NCBI GenBank assembly: GCA_001600455.1
Contig: BCKC01000003.1
Location: 4,965,529 to 5,029,528 of the forward strand
DNA from: Endocalyx cinctus
Taxonomy: Eukaryota > Ascomycota > Sordariomycetes > Amphisphaeriales > Apiosporaceae
Direction of reading: 5' to 3'
DNA: 64,000 nt
Within the stretch, counting starts at the first letter, position 1, and each line of letters starts with the position of its first letter. This document shows positions 44,893 to 57,440 of this stretch, one piece after another. Under the pieces are notes generated by a model that was given only the letters and a program-made list of their open reading frames with translations, made no database searches and was not told the DNA's origin. Position numbers and translations under genes: made by a program.

Positions 44893-47800
44893 ATGACTAC
44901 CTTCCTCGAAAATGCCTACAGCTTGGTCCATCAGGACAATGCTGCCGATGTCCCTTCTATGTCCGATTTGCGCATGCAGCTAGAAAAGGGGACGGATGAA
45001 ACCAAAGTTGACACCATGAAGCGCATCTTAACCATCATGCTGAATGGGGATCCCATGCCACAACTTCTTATGCACATTATTCGATTCGTTATGCCCTCGA
45101 GATCAAAACATCTGAAAAAGCTGTTGTACTTCTATTACGAGATTTGTCCGAAACTCGATGCTAGTGGAAAATTGAAGCAAGAAATGATCCTTGTTTGGTG
45201 AGTTGAATTGGCGAAAATAAACGTGTTAGAGAAACTAGGGTGGTGATGGGCAAATTCTAACCATTTTGTCCATTTACAGCAACGGTATCAGGAATGATCT
45301 TCAGCACCCCAACGAATATATCCGAGGCAACACCCTCCGTTTCCTCTGCAAGCTTCGTGAACCCGAACTGATCGAGCCTCTCCTATCCTCCGCGCGATCT
45401 TGTCTCGAACATCGACATGCTTACGTTCGAAAGAACGCTGTTTTCGCCGTAGCCTCTATCTACCAACACTCTCCTTCGCTCATCCCCGACGCCTCTGATC
45501 TTATTGCTACCTTCTTAGACGGCGAGAGTGACGCAACTTGCAAGCGAAATGCATTTGCCGCCCTTTCGAGTATCGACCACGATAAGGCTCTAGCATATCT
45601 AAGCTCCGTCTTCGAGGGCATCCCGAACGCAGAGGAATTATTACAGTTAGTAGAATTGGAATTCATTCGAAAAGATGCCGTGCAGAATCAGCAGCACAAG
45701 GTCAGTAGCTGAAAAGATCAACGAAGAGTTTTATACCGCAAACAGTTGACTAATTATACTAGGCCCGGTATCTACGGCTTATATTCGACTTGTTGGAAGC
45801 CAGTACCTCGACAGTCGTCTACGAAGCTGCTTCCTCCCTCACCGCACTAACAAGCAACCCCGTCGCCGTCAAGGCTGCCGCAGCTAAATTTATCGAGTTG
45901 AGTATCAAAGAGGCCGACAACAATGTCAAGCTGATCGTCCTCGACCGAGTAGATCAGCTTCGCCAAAAGAACGAGGGTGTTCTGGATGACCTGGTTATGG
46001 AGATCCTCCGGGTGCTGTCCAGCCCCGATATCGACGTTCGACGAAAAGCCCTTCACCTTGCCCTGGAGATGGTCTCGAGTAAGAACGTCGAGGAGGTTAT
46101 TCTGCTCCTCAAGAAGGAACTTTCCAAAACCGTGGACCAGGAATACGAGAAGAATGCCGAATACCGACAGCTCCTTATCCAGTCTATTCACCAGTGCGCC
46201 ATCAAGTTCTCCGAAGTCGCCGCGAGCGTGGTTGATCTGCTGATGGACTTCATCGCCGACTTCAGCAATACCTCCGCTGTTGACGTCATCTCATTTGTAA
46301 AAGAAGTCGTCGAGAAGTTTCCCAAGCTTCGCCCGTCCATTGTCGGCCGCTTGGTCGATACTTTGAGCGAGGTTAGAGCCGGGAAGGTCTACCGTGGCAT
46401 TATTTGGATCATCGGCGAATACTCCCTCGAAGAGAAGGACATCCGAGATGCTTGGAAGAGCATTCGAGCTAGTCTCGGAGAGATTCCTATTCTCGCTTCG
46501 GAACAGCGACTCCTGGACGACGTCAACGGGGAAGACAAGAAAGACGAGGACCAGGTGAACGGCCACTCCAAATCAGCCCAGCCGTCTGGCTCCAGGAGAG
46601 TGCTCGCGGATGGCACCTACGCCACCGAGACGGCGCTAACGAGCGCCTCTACAGTTGCCGCTAAGCTCGAGGCTGTCAAGGCCGCTCAGAAGCCACCTCT
46701 AAGGCAACTCATTCTCGACGGTGATTACTACTTGGCCACCGTCCTTTCGGCCACTCTCACGAAACTTGTCATGCGCCATTCGGAGATCTCGTCGGACAAG
46801 GCGCGTACCAACGCCCTCAAGGCCGAGGCTATGCTGATCATGATATCTATTATCCGTGTCGGCCAATCTCAATTCGTTAAGGCGCCCATCGACGAAGACT
46901 CGGTAGACAGAATAATGTCCTGCGTACGTTCGTTGGCCGAGTTTGAACAAAGAAAAGAGCTCGAGACGGTCTTCCTTGACGAGACGCGGAAAGCGTTCCG
47001 AGCTATGGTTCAGGTGGAGGAGAAGAAGCGAGCGGCCAAGGAGGCATTCGAGAAAGCTAAATCAGCCATTCAAGTTGACGACGTTGTGCAGATACGCCAA
47101 CTTTCAAAGAAGAACGTCGGAGACGGCGCGGACGAGATCGAGCTAGACCTGGAGAAGGCCACGGGCGGCGACGCCACGGCCGAAGATCTCTCGTCGAAAC
47201 TCAGCCGCGTGGTGCAGCTCACGGGCTTCTCCGACCCGGTCTACGCGGAGGCTTACGTTAAAGTGCACCAATTTGATATCGTGCTCGACGTGCTCCTGGT
47301 CAATCAAACGACCGAAACGCTTCAGAATTTGTCGGTCGAGTTTGCGACGCTAGGCGATCTCAAGGTAGTAGAACGGCCGACGACGCAAAACCTCGGACCG
47401 CACGACTTTCACAATGTTCAATGCACGATCAAGGTGTCATCGACGGATACAGGTGTGATCTTTGGAAACGTGGTATACGACGGTGCGCACAGCACAGATA
47501 CGAACGTGGTTATTCTCAATGATCTGCACGTCGATATCATGGACTATATCCAGCCAGCCACGTGCACGGAAACGCAATTCCGAACCATGTGGACCGAGTT
47601 CGAGTGGGAAAACAAGGTGAATATCAACAGCAAGGCTAAGTCTTTGCGGGATTTCTTGGAGCAGCTAATGGCCTGTACCAACATGAACTGCCTCACACCC
47701 GAGGCGAGCATGAAGGGGGATTGTCAATTCCTAAGTGCGAATCTCTACGCCCGAAGCGTGTTCGGTACGTAATTTCCTCCCTTCCCCCCCTTTTCATCTC

Positions 47801-48036
47801 TGCTTTTTTTTTTCCCCTTAGACTCAATTTCCACAATATCTTGGTAAAAGAGATAACAGATCAACTAATTATGCTATTTATTAGGCGAGGATGCGTTGGC
47901 AAACTTGAGCATCGAGAAGGAGGGCGAAGATGGACCTATCACAGGCTTTGTACGCATAAGAAGCAGGTCGCAGGGCCTGGCCCTCAGTCTCGGGTCACTC
48001 AAGGGACTCAACAAGATTGGTACCGGCGTCGCTTGA
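44893..48036 (+). CDS. SEC26: Coatomer subunit beta (beta-COP)
   Basis: Large subunit of the COPI coat (F-subcomplex) on Golgi-derived vesicles, acting in retrograde Golgi-to-ER transport. Four exons: 44893-45197, 45280-45700, 45763-47764 and 47885-48036; 959 aa (yeast Sec26 973). The N-terminal two thirds is an adaptin-like HEAT solenoid: [37 protein letters not shown] and [20 protein letters not shown] are highly conserved. A disordered linker lies around [15 protein letters not shown]. The C-terminal appendage contains [20 protein letters not shown] and [20 protein letters not shown]. The last exon encodes [20 protein letters not shown] to the end. All introns have GT-AG ends, and the first three junctions are confirmed by uninterrupted family sequence. 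Confidence 0.97.
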
Positions 48037-49917
48037 GCCAGTCGTATCCAAGAATTCAACGAGGAATCAGATTCATAGCTCATTTAGTGGTGTGAAGGTG
48101 CAGGGATGTCACTTGGGTTGCATGCAGAGACCTGTAATGGTTGATGTTTAAAAAGGTAGCATTATCCGACATGGATAATAGCAGAGGAGGAGATAAAAGA
48201 GCGAGATAAGAGATCAAGTTCCTCTAGGTCTGTAGTGTATTACCGACATGATCATGTAGGGGATTACGATGACGATAAGAAGAAAAAGTTATGATAGACA
48301 AGGGACGATTGGCGTCTTTGTATCGATGAGGATGGACGGCTCAAGTGGGCGCATTAAATGGACGAAGAAACAAACCCCCCAAAAAAGCTAGAGCTCTTTA
48401 CACTGTGGACGGAGATGATTCAAAGCGATCTGGCGATGTCTGCCTCTGTCTACTGTTAGAGTAAGTCTAAGTCTAAGTCTAGGAAGAGAGTGGTCAAGTT
48501 ATAATTCTTTTTTTTAGAAATCTTTTGAAAAATGAAATCCAAATAAAAGAAATATTAAGGTCATGATAGTTATTAAACAGCGTAAGCTTTACCAAGTACA
48601 TAGTAGATGGTTTCAACAGCGGTATGATTTATGTATGATTTGGTATATTTCAAACACTTGGCCTACCAGAATAGCAGCATATGTTTTGAGGTAATACCGG
48701 TGGACCGTATTATACCTATTACTCATACTACAGTACAAGAAAAACAGAGCAGTCTAGAGCTATCGTCTTGTGCAGCTCCCCTTAGCATCCATGGATATCT
48801 CATGCATATCAAGTACCTAGGCTGCTAGGTATAGATGTAGATGAGATGTTTGTTTTGCTGTACTGTGATGTGATATGGCTAGGGAAGGTAAATAAGCCTG
48901 TAAATCCTCCACATAACAGAACGGACGCTTATGCATATCTCCCCCAGATCAACATGTCCACCCCACATTCGGATGAAACTCTTTTACCTCTTATATATAA
49001 CTCAAACCTTGGAAAGGTAAAGATACGCGCGTTTTTTTCTTCTTCTTTTTCTTTTTTCTTTTTTTTTTCTTTCTTTTTTAACCTCGTCCTTTAGGCTCGT
49101 GCCGCATGGAGAATGCCTAAAGGTGCATAAATGTCAGCTTTTGGTTGGGAGGGGGGAACGGATAGAAAGAAATAAGCACAATTTGAGGTAAAAGAATGAC
49201 ACTATACGACGCAACACGACGTATACCCGGGCATGTCCAAGCGACGATCTTGGTGAATATCTACTATACTATACTACACTACATTACATTACATATGTAT
49301 ATGTATATGAACGAAAGGTGGGAGAAGTTGGTTTGAAGGGTTGTAAAATATACATATTGGACACACGTATATATATACACATAGTACACCTCTTTTTTTT
49401 TTTCCATTCATCCCTCCCTGATTTTATTTATTTTATCTCTTCACCGTATTTTATTTTACTACTTACTTTACGTTTGAAATATCGTATGTAATTTTATTTC
49501 TATCTGTCGATGTTTGATAGCCGAACATCGTATGGTTATAGCCCAGTGGTCCCACGCTCGGCTCATCTTCATCGCTCTCCCACTTTATTAGACCAAGAAC
49601 CCCCGAGTGGTCCCCGGAACAAACAGGAAACACTTCAGGTACCATACCAATTTAAAGACGACAACTCTAACTACCGAGGATTCATTTATTACTATTATTA
49701 TAAACTTCCCGGTCCCCCTTCCATGTAACATTGGTTTTTTTTTTTTTTTTTTTTTCAAACACTTCAAANAANAAAAAAAAAAAGCTTGTGATCGTGAGTG
49801 AAAATATTATATATAAGCTGATGAATACACATAACTGACAACAATTTATTCAAGTATCAAATAATCATATACCATACTCTTTATTGCAAGATCAAACAAC
49901 AATACATATGATATAAG
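48037..49917. other. Gene-free stretch with two ambiguous bases
   Basis: 3' flank of SEC26. It has a TAAGTC/TCTAAG tandem near 48462-48483, a long T-rich tract at 49031-49080, TA/ATAC-type repeats near 49290-49385, and undetermined bases N at 49769 and 49772 in an A-run. No gene recognised. Confidence 0.55.
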
Positions 49918-50459
49918 ATGCCTTCAAACGCCAGACCGTTCTCCACTACCTCTCAGGTCTACCCAACATATCTCCCTGCGCTCCACAAGTCACGGAGAGT
50001 AGAGAAAAGACTGTAAGTCCCTCTTAAAACTATAGTATATATATATATACATACATAAAATTCAATAACCATACTAACGAGTTTATTTCCAGTGCTACTG
50101 CGACAGTCGCCGCCGTTGGTATCGGTTAGTATTCTTTCTCTTTTCCTGCTACCCTCAAGTTGCATATACCATACACATATAGTACAATTCAACAAATATC
50201 TAGTTTACCATCCGAGCTCAGGCTAATTTCTTCTTTAAAAAAAGGCTACGGCATAGTGAAATACAAGCAAGCCCAGGCCCATGCCCAAGCCGCCTACTCG
50301 TCATCATCTCATGCCTATCACTCTGCCATGAGCGAGTCTCAATCCCCCGTGGAGACGAGCAAATCTCAGTCTGACGTAGTCCTAGACGCCTACGGTGATC
50401 GGTCTAGCCTCGCCGAGCTCGAAGCAGCCGTCAAAGCTTACGAAGGACGGCAAGCATGA
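49918..50459 (+). CDS. Small uncharacterised protein
   Basis: A 113-aa protein from three exons: 49918-50012, 50093-50124 and 50245-50459. Introns are GTAAGT-to-CCAG (with a CTAAC branch) and GTTAGT-to-AAAG. The basic N-terminus MPSNARPFSTTSQVYPTYLP and the basic KSRRVEKR could be a mitochondrial or membrane-anchoring presequence. A single short hydrophobic segment (ATATVAAVGIGYGIV) spans the 32-nt middle exon. The tail is Gln/Ala/Ser-rich with a helix (SSLAELEAAVKAYEGR). I do not recognise the family. Splice signals and continuous frame support a real gene, but expression evidence is needed to confirm the micro-exon. Confidence 0.6.
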
Positions 50460-53179
50460 TGAGAAGAGAGGGAAAAAAAAAGATTTTATCACTACTCTAC
50501 TATTATCTCTTAGGCTACCTATTACTATGGGTTTCGAAGAAGGTGTATTTGTCTTTTCAAGCTGTGCATATACGGCTTCATGTAAATGAATATGGGATTC
50601 AAGGGAATGGATGGGGGTCAGGCGTTGCGAGAGGGGGGATTTGGTATCATCTCGCTGCTTTTGCTCTTTTAAATGGAATGCGATTGGTTTACGTCGCGCA
50701 TTTTGGTGTTGGAGTCTTATACAACGGAAATCATTCATGATGGCGTGGGGGGGCAAATGAAAAAGCACTTCAACTTCAATTCTTGGATCGGTTGGTTCAA
50801 AATATAGGGAGAAAGGGGGGGAAGACGGATGGATATTGCTTAGATTCGATAGTATTAGGCATGATACTACCGATCCCACTATTGTGGCGATAAAAAAAAA
50901 AGCAACATAGCTTACTGTTTCCAGTACCATTGATGTATCGGCTCCTAGTCACAGGATTATTATTCAATCAAAATCTAGAGGCTTCACATTATGCATAAAG
51001 GGGAACAAATGTATGGGACTCAGACGAAATTCTCATGGAAATCCTCATCCTCTCCCCCCTCGATCCTTTATGCAATCTAATCCGATAGGCCGTCTAATTG
51101 GAGTAATCTTCGTGTTTATTTGTTCGTTTAGTCGGGGTCGGGCAGACTCAGACTCGCCTGCCTATCACCGTTGAAGAAAAAGGAGCATCGATCTCAATTG
51201 TCTCACCTGATGGTAAAGCCTGAGTGTTACATTTAGTCGCAGTCACCGCAAATCCCAAGGCTGGACCGGTCCTGGTTTTCATGCAAAGTTCGCGGAAAGT
51301 TTCATCTCGAACATTTTTCCTTCCGGGAAAATAGGCAATCGATTTTTCACTTTTCTCCTTCTTCGTCGGGATAAAGTAGAGAAAAATTAGTGTTTCCCCT
51401 TTTTCTCTCTCTCTCGAAGGCAGCACGGAGCGGCACTTGTTTTTATAATATTTTACCCCATTAAAAACAAAAAAAAAAAGAGAGAAAGAGAAGAAAATCG
51501 ACATCCGGACAGGAATCTTAGCTGCGCGCAACGGAACGGAACGGAACGGGATGACGATGGACGTCAGGAGGAAATTGTTAAGCGCTTGGGTTCGGCAAAG
51601 GGACGGGGTTTTAAGGGCGGACAGACGGAGGTAATTCACTCACTATTCGTGGAGACTTCATTTTACCGAGAACTACAAAGTAACTACTTCACTATAGCTC
51701 TTTCTTGAAATTCTTACTATTTCATTTATCATTAAATTTCTGTTGATATTATGGTGATATTATTATTATTACATACATCCAATCTGTGACAACAACAAGG
51801 AGAAGAGGAGAAACAGACGCATGCTCCTCGACGACGACCATCGGGTTTTAAGAAAAACACCACAGACTAGATAATAAAGTCGGTGACCTCGCTTATATGG
51901 ATTCAAAAGCGCTGAAAAAACGATCGTTATCCAAGCCCGCCGTATGAATTTTTTTTTTTCGTTCGAAGGCGCAAGCTTTATCTACCGTCCATGCTAAATT
52001 ACAATGTCATACGCACGAGAGGTCGGGTTCGTCTTCCGTCATCCACACGATTTAAAAGATGTGCAAGTCGCGAGGTCACCCGGACTACGGGAAGGACCGA
52101 GTTACGGCGTAATGCGAATGTCACAAATAAAAGAGTTATGAGACAGGAGTTTCTGTGTACTGCAGAGGTCTGAGGTAAAGCTTCAAGTATTACAAATAGT
52201 AATCTCCAAAACGAAGGGTTAGTATAAAATAATATAATCCCGCCTGGTGTCCACCTTATTGTCGGTCTACCATCATATCACCGTCCCACAATAATCAGGT
52301 CCGGGCAGACAAGTGGCACGATAAGGTCAACTAACGGAGGGCGTGTTGAAGTCAGGATGGCTTATTCGGAAGCCTTCCTGGAAGTTCAGTGGATACCTAA
52401 CCTACTCATTAAACAATGATATCACTACACTTACCAAACCTCTAGGTAGGTACCCAAGCGACCTTTTACGTGCGTTCAATTCGTTGCACAACAGATAGTA
52501 TGCGGATCCGTATGGAGCTTTGAAATAGACCTGACTGAAACGCAACACGGGGTAACCAGCAGATAGTATAGTTACTCAAAGAATATATCGTACTACTTAA
52601 TAATCGATGTCCTCAATATGACAAACCTGAGCATTATACATCTTTGTCTCCACAACTTTTTATATTGTACTCTGTACCTTTCTGCAGTATCTCTTTCGGG
52701 ATTAAAGTGGGTAGGGCGGGCAGGGAGATTTCTTCATTTGCGTCATAAGATAACGGAGCTTGTCTCGGAGAGAGGGGGGCTCCCGAGGTCGGTACGTCTC
52801 CACGATATTGCACGTAATTTTACTGAGAGATATGAAAGATACAGAGAGAGAGGGAGAGAGAAATGGACGGGGGTTTCCTTGTCTTTAATACATGTAGTGT
52901 AGTATATGGGTTATACAGTATCAAGAAAGTGCTAACCTAGATTTTCTGTTGAAATGGAAGAAGCTAACACCTGTAAACAAGCGAGTTAAATTACCTTTTT
53001 TTTTTCTTCTTCTTCTTCTTCGCATTTATGACCCCTCTCGTGTCGTAAACATCGTATTCCCTTCTCGCTCTTAAAGACAATTCCATTGGTTTGTTTTAAT
53101 TCTTTATTTATTCCACATATTATCTATTCTATATACGTAGTAAATCTAATCACCGTACTCATAGAAACCCAACGACGAA
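50460..53179. other. Long gene-free stretch
   Basis: 2.7 kb without a convincing gene. It contains a CGGAA tandem (about 51528-51549), a CCTAGGTAGG patch near 52440-52453, a GA-rich run near 52840-52862 and a CTT repeat (53003-53021) upstream of the aldo/keto reductase. Frames present are short and motif-free. No RNA gene was recognised. Confidence 0.5.
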
Positions 53180-54243
53180 ATGGCGGAGACCAAGCATACT
53201 GCGTAAGTGCCTGATATCCCTTTCTCTGCCAACCCGGCCGCTACCCAAAAAAAAAAGACGGTCGACGCTAAAGAAAAAAATATGACATAACAGTAAGACG
53301 TATACCCTTCCTTCGGGAGATAAGATGCCGGCCATCGGTCTCGGTACTTGGCAGTCGCCTACAAGTCAAACCTCGGCGGCTGTTAAGGCTGCTCTCGACG
53401 CTGGATACCGTTACATCGATACCGCATTCGCTTACGGAAACGAGGCCGAGGTAGGCGAGGGCGTGCGTGCCTCCGGAGTACCGCGCGAGCAGATCTGGAT
53501 CACCACCAAGTTGAATAACCCGTGGCACAAGCGCGTAGCCGAGGGGCTCGACGCCTCCCTCAAGAACCTTGGCATGGACTACGTCGACCTGTTTTTGATT
53601 CACTGGCCCTGCTCCACCGTACCGGAAGATACGTCCAAGCATTACGATGACTGGACCTTCATCGATACCTGGCGCGAGATGCAGAAGCTTCTCGGTACCG
53701 GCAAAGTGCGCAACATCGGCGTGTCCAACTTCGGCATTACAAACCTCGAAAAGTTACTGAATGATCCTTCCTGCAAGGTTCGTGAAAAAAAAAAAAAAAT
53801 TCGTTTTCTGATTTTTACGTGAATCGAACCTGATCCACTAACCGATACCACAGATTAAGCCTTCGGTCAACCAGATCGAGCTGCACCCAAATAACCCCTC
53901 GCCCAAGCTCGTGGCCTACTGCAAGGAGAAGGGTATTCACTGCACCGGATATTCGTGTCTCGGCAGCACCGACTCGCCCCTATACAAGGACCCGACACTC
54001 CTCGGCCTCGCCGAGAAGAAAGGCAAGACACCCCAGCAATGTCTGCTGCAGTGGGGCATTCAAAACGGATGGGACGTGATTCCCAAGTCGGTCACCAAGG
54101 AGCGCATCGAGGCGAATTTTGCGCTCGACGGCTGGTCGCTCGACGACGACGAGATGCACAAGCTGTCGAGCCTCAAGGATCGGTTCAAGGTCTGCAATGA
54201 TGATTGGCTCCCTGTAAAGGTGTACTTCGGGGATGATGAGTAG
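53180..54243 (+). CDS. Aldo/keto reductase, NADPH-dependent
   Basis: Reduces aldehydes and ketones of sugars or related carbonyls with NADPH; close to the Gcy1/Ypr1 and fungal glycerol dehydrogenase group. Exons are 53180-53202, 53294-53777 and 53854-54243; 298 aa. Catalytic tetrad: Asp50 and Tyr55 (YIDTAFAYGNEAEVG), Lys80 (WITTKLNN) and His111 (LIHWPC). Other signatures are GKVRNIGVSNFGI and the cofactor-binding IPKSVTKERIEANF. The first exon is only 23 nt (MAETKHT plus two bases); its start was chosen because the joined sequence AKTYTLPSGDKMPAIGLGTW restores the family N-terminus. The substrate cannot be decided from sequence. It is convergent with the HIT gene. Confidence 0.93.
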
Positions 54244-54528
54244 ATCTAGTCGAGGAGTAGTTTTATCCAAAAAAAAAAGAGGACAAAGTAGACAAAATTT
54301 GCGCCATCGGACTCGATCGCTTACTAGATACAAATATATATATATATATAGACGCCGGAGAAACCTGGAGGGGTGATTCATAGAATAGAACAGGTTTATC
54401 TGGTCCAGATCACGGCGTTGGCGTAGCTGCGAGAGTAACTCATTTTGTTGGCTTGCGTGTATCCATACTTCTAACCTCTCTTTTAATATGATCAAAGCTT
54501 TAGCCAATCAGGGCGGGCATGCTAGTTT

Positions 54529-55158
54529 TCACAGCTTCCCCTTCCGTCCCTCCTCCTTCATCACGACGGCGATATTCCGCCTTAGTTTCTCCGCGAGCGC
54601 CACGGCCTCATCGTCGTCCAGATCCTGCCGTATGCCCCTCCCGAACATGGTAAAGCTCTCGCTGAAGCGGCCGCTCGCGCGAATCTCGGGCCGCGGGATC
54701 AGGTGGTAGTGCACGTGGTTGACGACCTGCGCGGCCGCCGCTCCGTTATTCTGCACCACGTTCCAGTCCGGAACGCCGGTCGTGCGTACGAGGGCCCGGC
54801 TCAGGACGCGCAGGTAGAAACCGAGGGACGAGGCCTCCTCCGACGTCACGTCCGTCAGTTTCGACCGGTGGCTACGCGTGCAGAGGAGGATATGTCCGCT
54901 GGAAAGCGGGAGGATGTCGAGGAAGGCTATCAAGCCGGGCGTGGACAAAACAACAAAGGCAGGAGGCGATATTTTGAAGGGGTCTAGTGAATCCGAGGTA
55001 GTTGGCGATGCGGTGGTAGAAGAAGAGGACTCGATCGACGGTGGTTCGTCCGGGGAGTAAGGAGGATAGGACAGTGCTATAGTACAGAAGGGACAGGAGG
55101 CGTCTGGTGGGACGACGGTCGGATCGAATACGTTTGTCGGATTGGCGTCGCCATTCAT
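54529..55158 (-). CDS. HIT-family nucleotide hydrolase
   Basis: Intronless 209-aa histidine-triad protein. CPFCTIAL resembles the zinc-binding start of Hint proteins. After a Ser/Thr/Pro insert (about residues 36-64), the core runs AFVVLSTPGLIAFLDILPLS, GHILLCTRSHRSKLTDVT, then WNVVQNNGAAAAQVVNHVHY ending in the catalytic triad HVHYHLIPRP. The family hydrolyses AMP-linked substrates such as AMP-lysine, AMP-NH2 or dinucleoside polyphosphates; which one applies here is unknown. The start is the first ATG. The insert is probably a flexible loop. Confidence 0.9.
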   Translation of the reverse strand: MNGDANPTNVFDPTVVPPDASCPFCTIALSYPPYSPDEPPSIESSSSTTASPTTSDSLDPFKISPPAFVVLSTPGLIAFLDILPLSSGHILLCTRSHRSKLTDVTSEEASSLGFYLRVLSRALVRTTGVPDWNVVQNNGAAAAQVVNHVHYHLIPRPEIRASGRFSESFTMFGRGIRQDLDDDEAVALAEKLRRNIAVVMKEEGRKGKL

Positions 55159-55588
55159 TTTGTCCCCTGTCAGATATTTACGATAGGTATCAAACTATAT
55201 GTACGGCTTCATTTCGAAATCCAAGACAAGATACCTCTAGATAGGTAGGTATGGATAAGTACTGAAGTACCAGAGTACCTACACTAATTTCAAAATCCCG
55301 AGGTTAGTTTCATACAGTATAATTAGTATATATTCCCAATATAGCACTGTATTACATTCAATACTGCCGTGTTCAGTCTTGACTCACCGCCTTTTTTTTT
55401 TCCTTTCTCTATCTTCACTCAGAATTACTTGTAGCCAGCCATTAGTTTCTTACGAACTCTTCCGCAAAAGACACAGCATCTCAATATCAGTTCGTCGCGA
55501 ATTCGTCCTACCATCACGATCAAAGAAATATTAAACAATAGACAAAGAAAAAAAAAAAAACTTAGCTGACCCTTTCGACAAAACCAAA
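55159..55588. promoter_or_regulatory. Divergent HIT/RPB12 intergenic region
   Basis: 430 bp between two divergent starts. It contains a TAGATAGGTAGGTATGGA motif near 55238-55255 and an AAGTACCAGAGTACCTAC stretch, resembling the dispersed palindromic repeat. No gene. It likely drives both genes. Confidence 0.5.
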
Positions 55589-55902
55589 ATGTCTCGTGAA
55601 GCCTACCAAATTCCCACCTCTTCTGGCGCGGCTGGAGGTAGTGGTAGCGCCCCGGGTCAGGGAACCAACTACTCGCGTACTTTCGACATCTCCGAGGGTG
55701 CCATGATGAACTATATTTGCGGAGATTGCGGCTACAAGTTTCCGCTGCGAAGAAGCGACACCATCCGATGTAAAGAGTGTGGTTGCCGAATTCTGTACAA
55801 GGAACGGACAAAGAGGTGAGCGCTCGACGTCTTTTTTTTCCCCGGCTGCGATATTATGGTATTAACAGATTGAATAGAATGGTGCAGTTTGAGGCACGAT
55901 GA
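55589..55902 (+). CDS. RPB12: RNA polymerases I/II/III shared subunit Rpb12 (RPABC4)
   Basis: Small zinc-binding subunit common to the three nuclear RNA polymerases. Two exons, 55589-55815 and 55878-55902, give 83 aa. The zinc ribbon has Cys pairs in YICGDCGYKF and IRCKECGCRILYKER. The 25-nt terminal exon supplies MVQFEAR, the strictly conserved end, after the intron interrupts the codon for Arg. The N-terminal 34 residues (Gly/Ser-rich) are a species-specific extension compared with the 58-70 aa of human and yeast. It is convergent with the GPN1 gene. Confidence 0.95.
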
Positions 55903-56177
55903 GTTCAGCAGTCGTATAGCGAAATGCGCATTAATAGGTCCAACTTCTGTATAAACGGAAAGGTAGAACGGAAGCAGGCAGAATCATCGAAAAGGAGGGC
56001 GTTTTCAAACATGGGAATCTGGAGTTAGGAGTTATGCCACAATGGCTATGAATTTATTATATTGATATCCCAGTAGATGAAGAAGGAAGAAAAATTACGA
56101 AAATGGTATCATTACGCCGTCTATGCTGTTTTTGTTGAATACTATCCCTTGTTCCTGATCTCCCTTCTCCTATACCT

Positions 56178-57440
56178 TTACCGGCGTTGCGTATGTAAAA
56201 ACTTGGCAAAACTGGCGTCGTTCATGGTCGAATCCTGACTCGCTTCGACGGCAGCCTCGTATCTCTTTTGCAGGCCCTCGCGGTCGTATTCGTCATCTAC
56301 GTCGGCGTAGTCATCGTCATCTTGGTCTTCGCTCGATACATCTGTATCGTCATCATCGTCGTTGCCTTTCTTTACGGCTGGCTTGCTACCGCTCGGTCCG
56401 TCGTTTGAAGACATTGCCATCCCTTTCATCATCTTGTCTAGTTCCTTTTCTCTCGTCTTACGCTTCTGGTCCTCCCTCTCTTGTCTCTTCCGCTCTAGCT
56501 CCGGCAGGTAGTCCTTCTTAAACTCTTCGGCCTTCTCCCGCACGGCAGCGAAGAAGTCGTCGACGCCAGCTCCGGTCATGGAGGATACGCCGACCACGCT
56601 GAGGTGTGCGTAGAACTCCTCAAGCATCAGGCTCATGGAGTTGAGCAGACTGCTCATGTAGCCACTGCCCGCACCTTCACCCTCGACGCCACCAAAGGCA
56701 TTGCTAGCTTCGTCGTTCGCAAGCGCGGCTTGGAAGGCGTCGTAGTCGGTCATCCACTCCTTCGCGAATTCCGCGTCCTTAACATCGGTCTTGTTAAAGA
56801 CTAGGATCATAGGTAATTTAGTTTTGTAGAGGATAGAACATGCGTATAGCATATTGCTCATGAAAGTACTCGTGGAAGATGTCCGAGGCGTATCGATTAC
56901 GTAGGCGATAACGGTAGGGAAAGAGCTAGCGAGCGACTCGAGGAGGATCTGCCCCGAGGCAGACCAGACGAAGACTTCAATCTGACCAGCTGCAATTTTA
57001 CAAGGTATTAGCATCGGATCGGATAAACCGAAAAGAGATTAGGTGGAGGTATGATGCATACGTGTATCTACGAGAATATTATTGATTAATTTCTTATCTG
57101 GGTTGGCCGGATCAGGACCGGCTCGTTTCTCGAGCAAATGTAAGATTTGATCAACCTTGGTAGCAAAAAGGTTGAGGGACGTTATGATGCCGCCGTTAGG
57201 GCCTAGATTGTACTGTTTCATTACTTCTTTGTAATTAACCGAGTCCCTGATGTCAATGTTGCTCTCGAAAGGAACGTTGAGCACGGCTGGATCTAGATTA
57301 ATCACGTAGGGCGGATCTTTTTGACCGTGTAGATGGGCGTTGATGCGTTGCATGAAAGTGGTTTTTCCAGATCCAGCCATGCCAACACATACGATGGCGA
57401 CGGGTTGATGGCCCGGTTTGGGAGACGATTCCGTAGCCAT
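56178..57440 (-). CDS. GPN1: GPN-loop GTPase 1 (Npa3/XAB1)
   Basis: Essential GTPase that aids assembly and nuclear import of RNA polymerase II. Two exons, 57440-57062 and 56989-56178, give 396 aa. The P-loop is GMAGSGKT (residues 20-27). The GPN insertion that names the family is LGPNGG (79-84). [16 protein letters not shown] (DTPGQIE spans the splice junction) is switch II, and FNKTDV is the base-recognition motif. The C-terminal tail is charged: a basic coiled coil ([20 protein letters not shown]) then an acidic run ([20 protein letters not shown]). The donor GTATGC and acceptor TGCAG are clear. Convergent neighbour of RPB12, with which it is functionally connected. Confidence 0.96.

Noticed and set aside
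53268..53642. 124-codon minus-strand frame over the aldo/keto reductase
   Set aside because: Antisense shadow of the catalytic domain with no independent motif.
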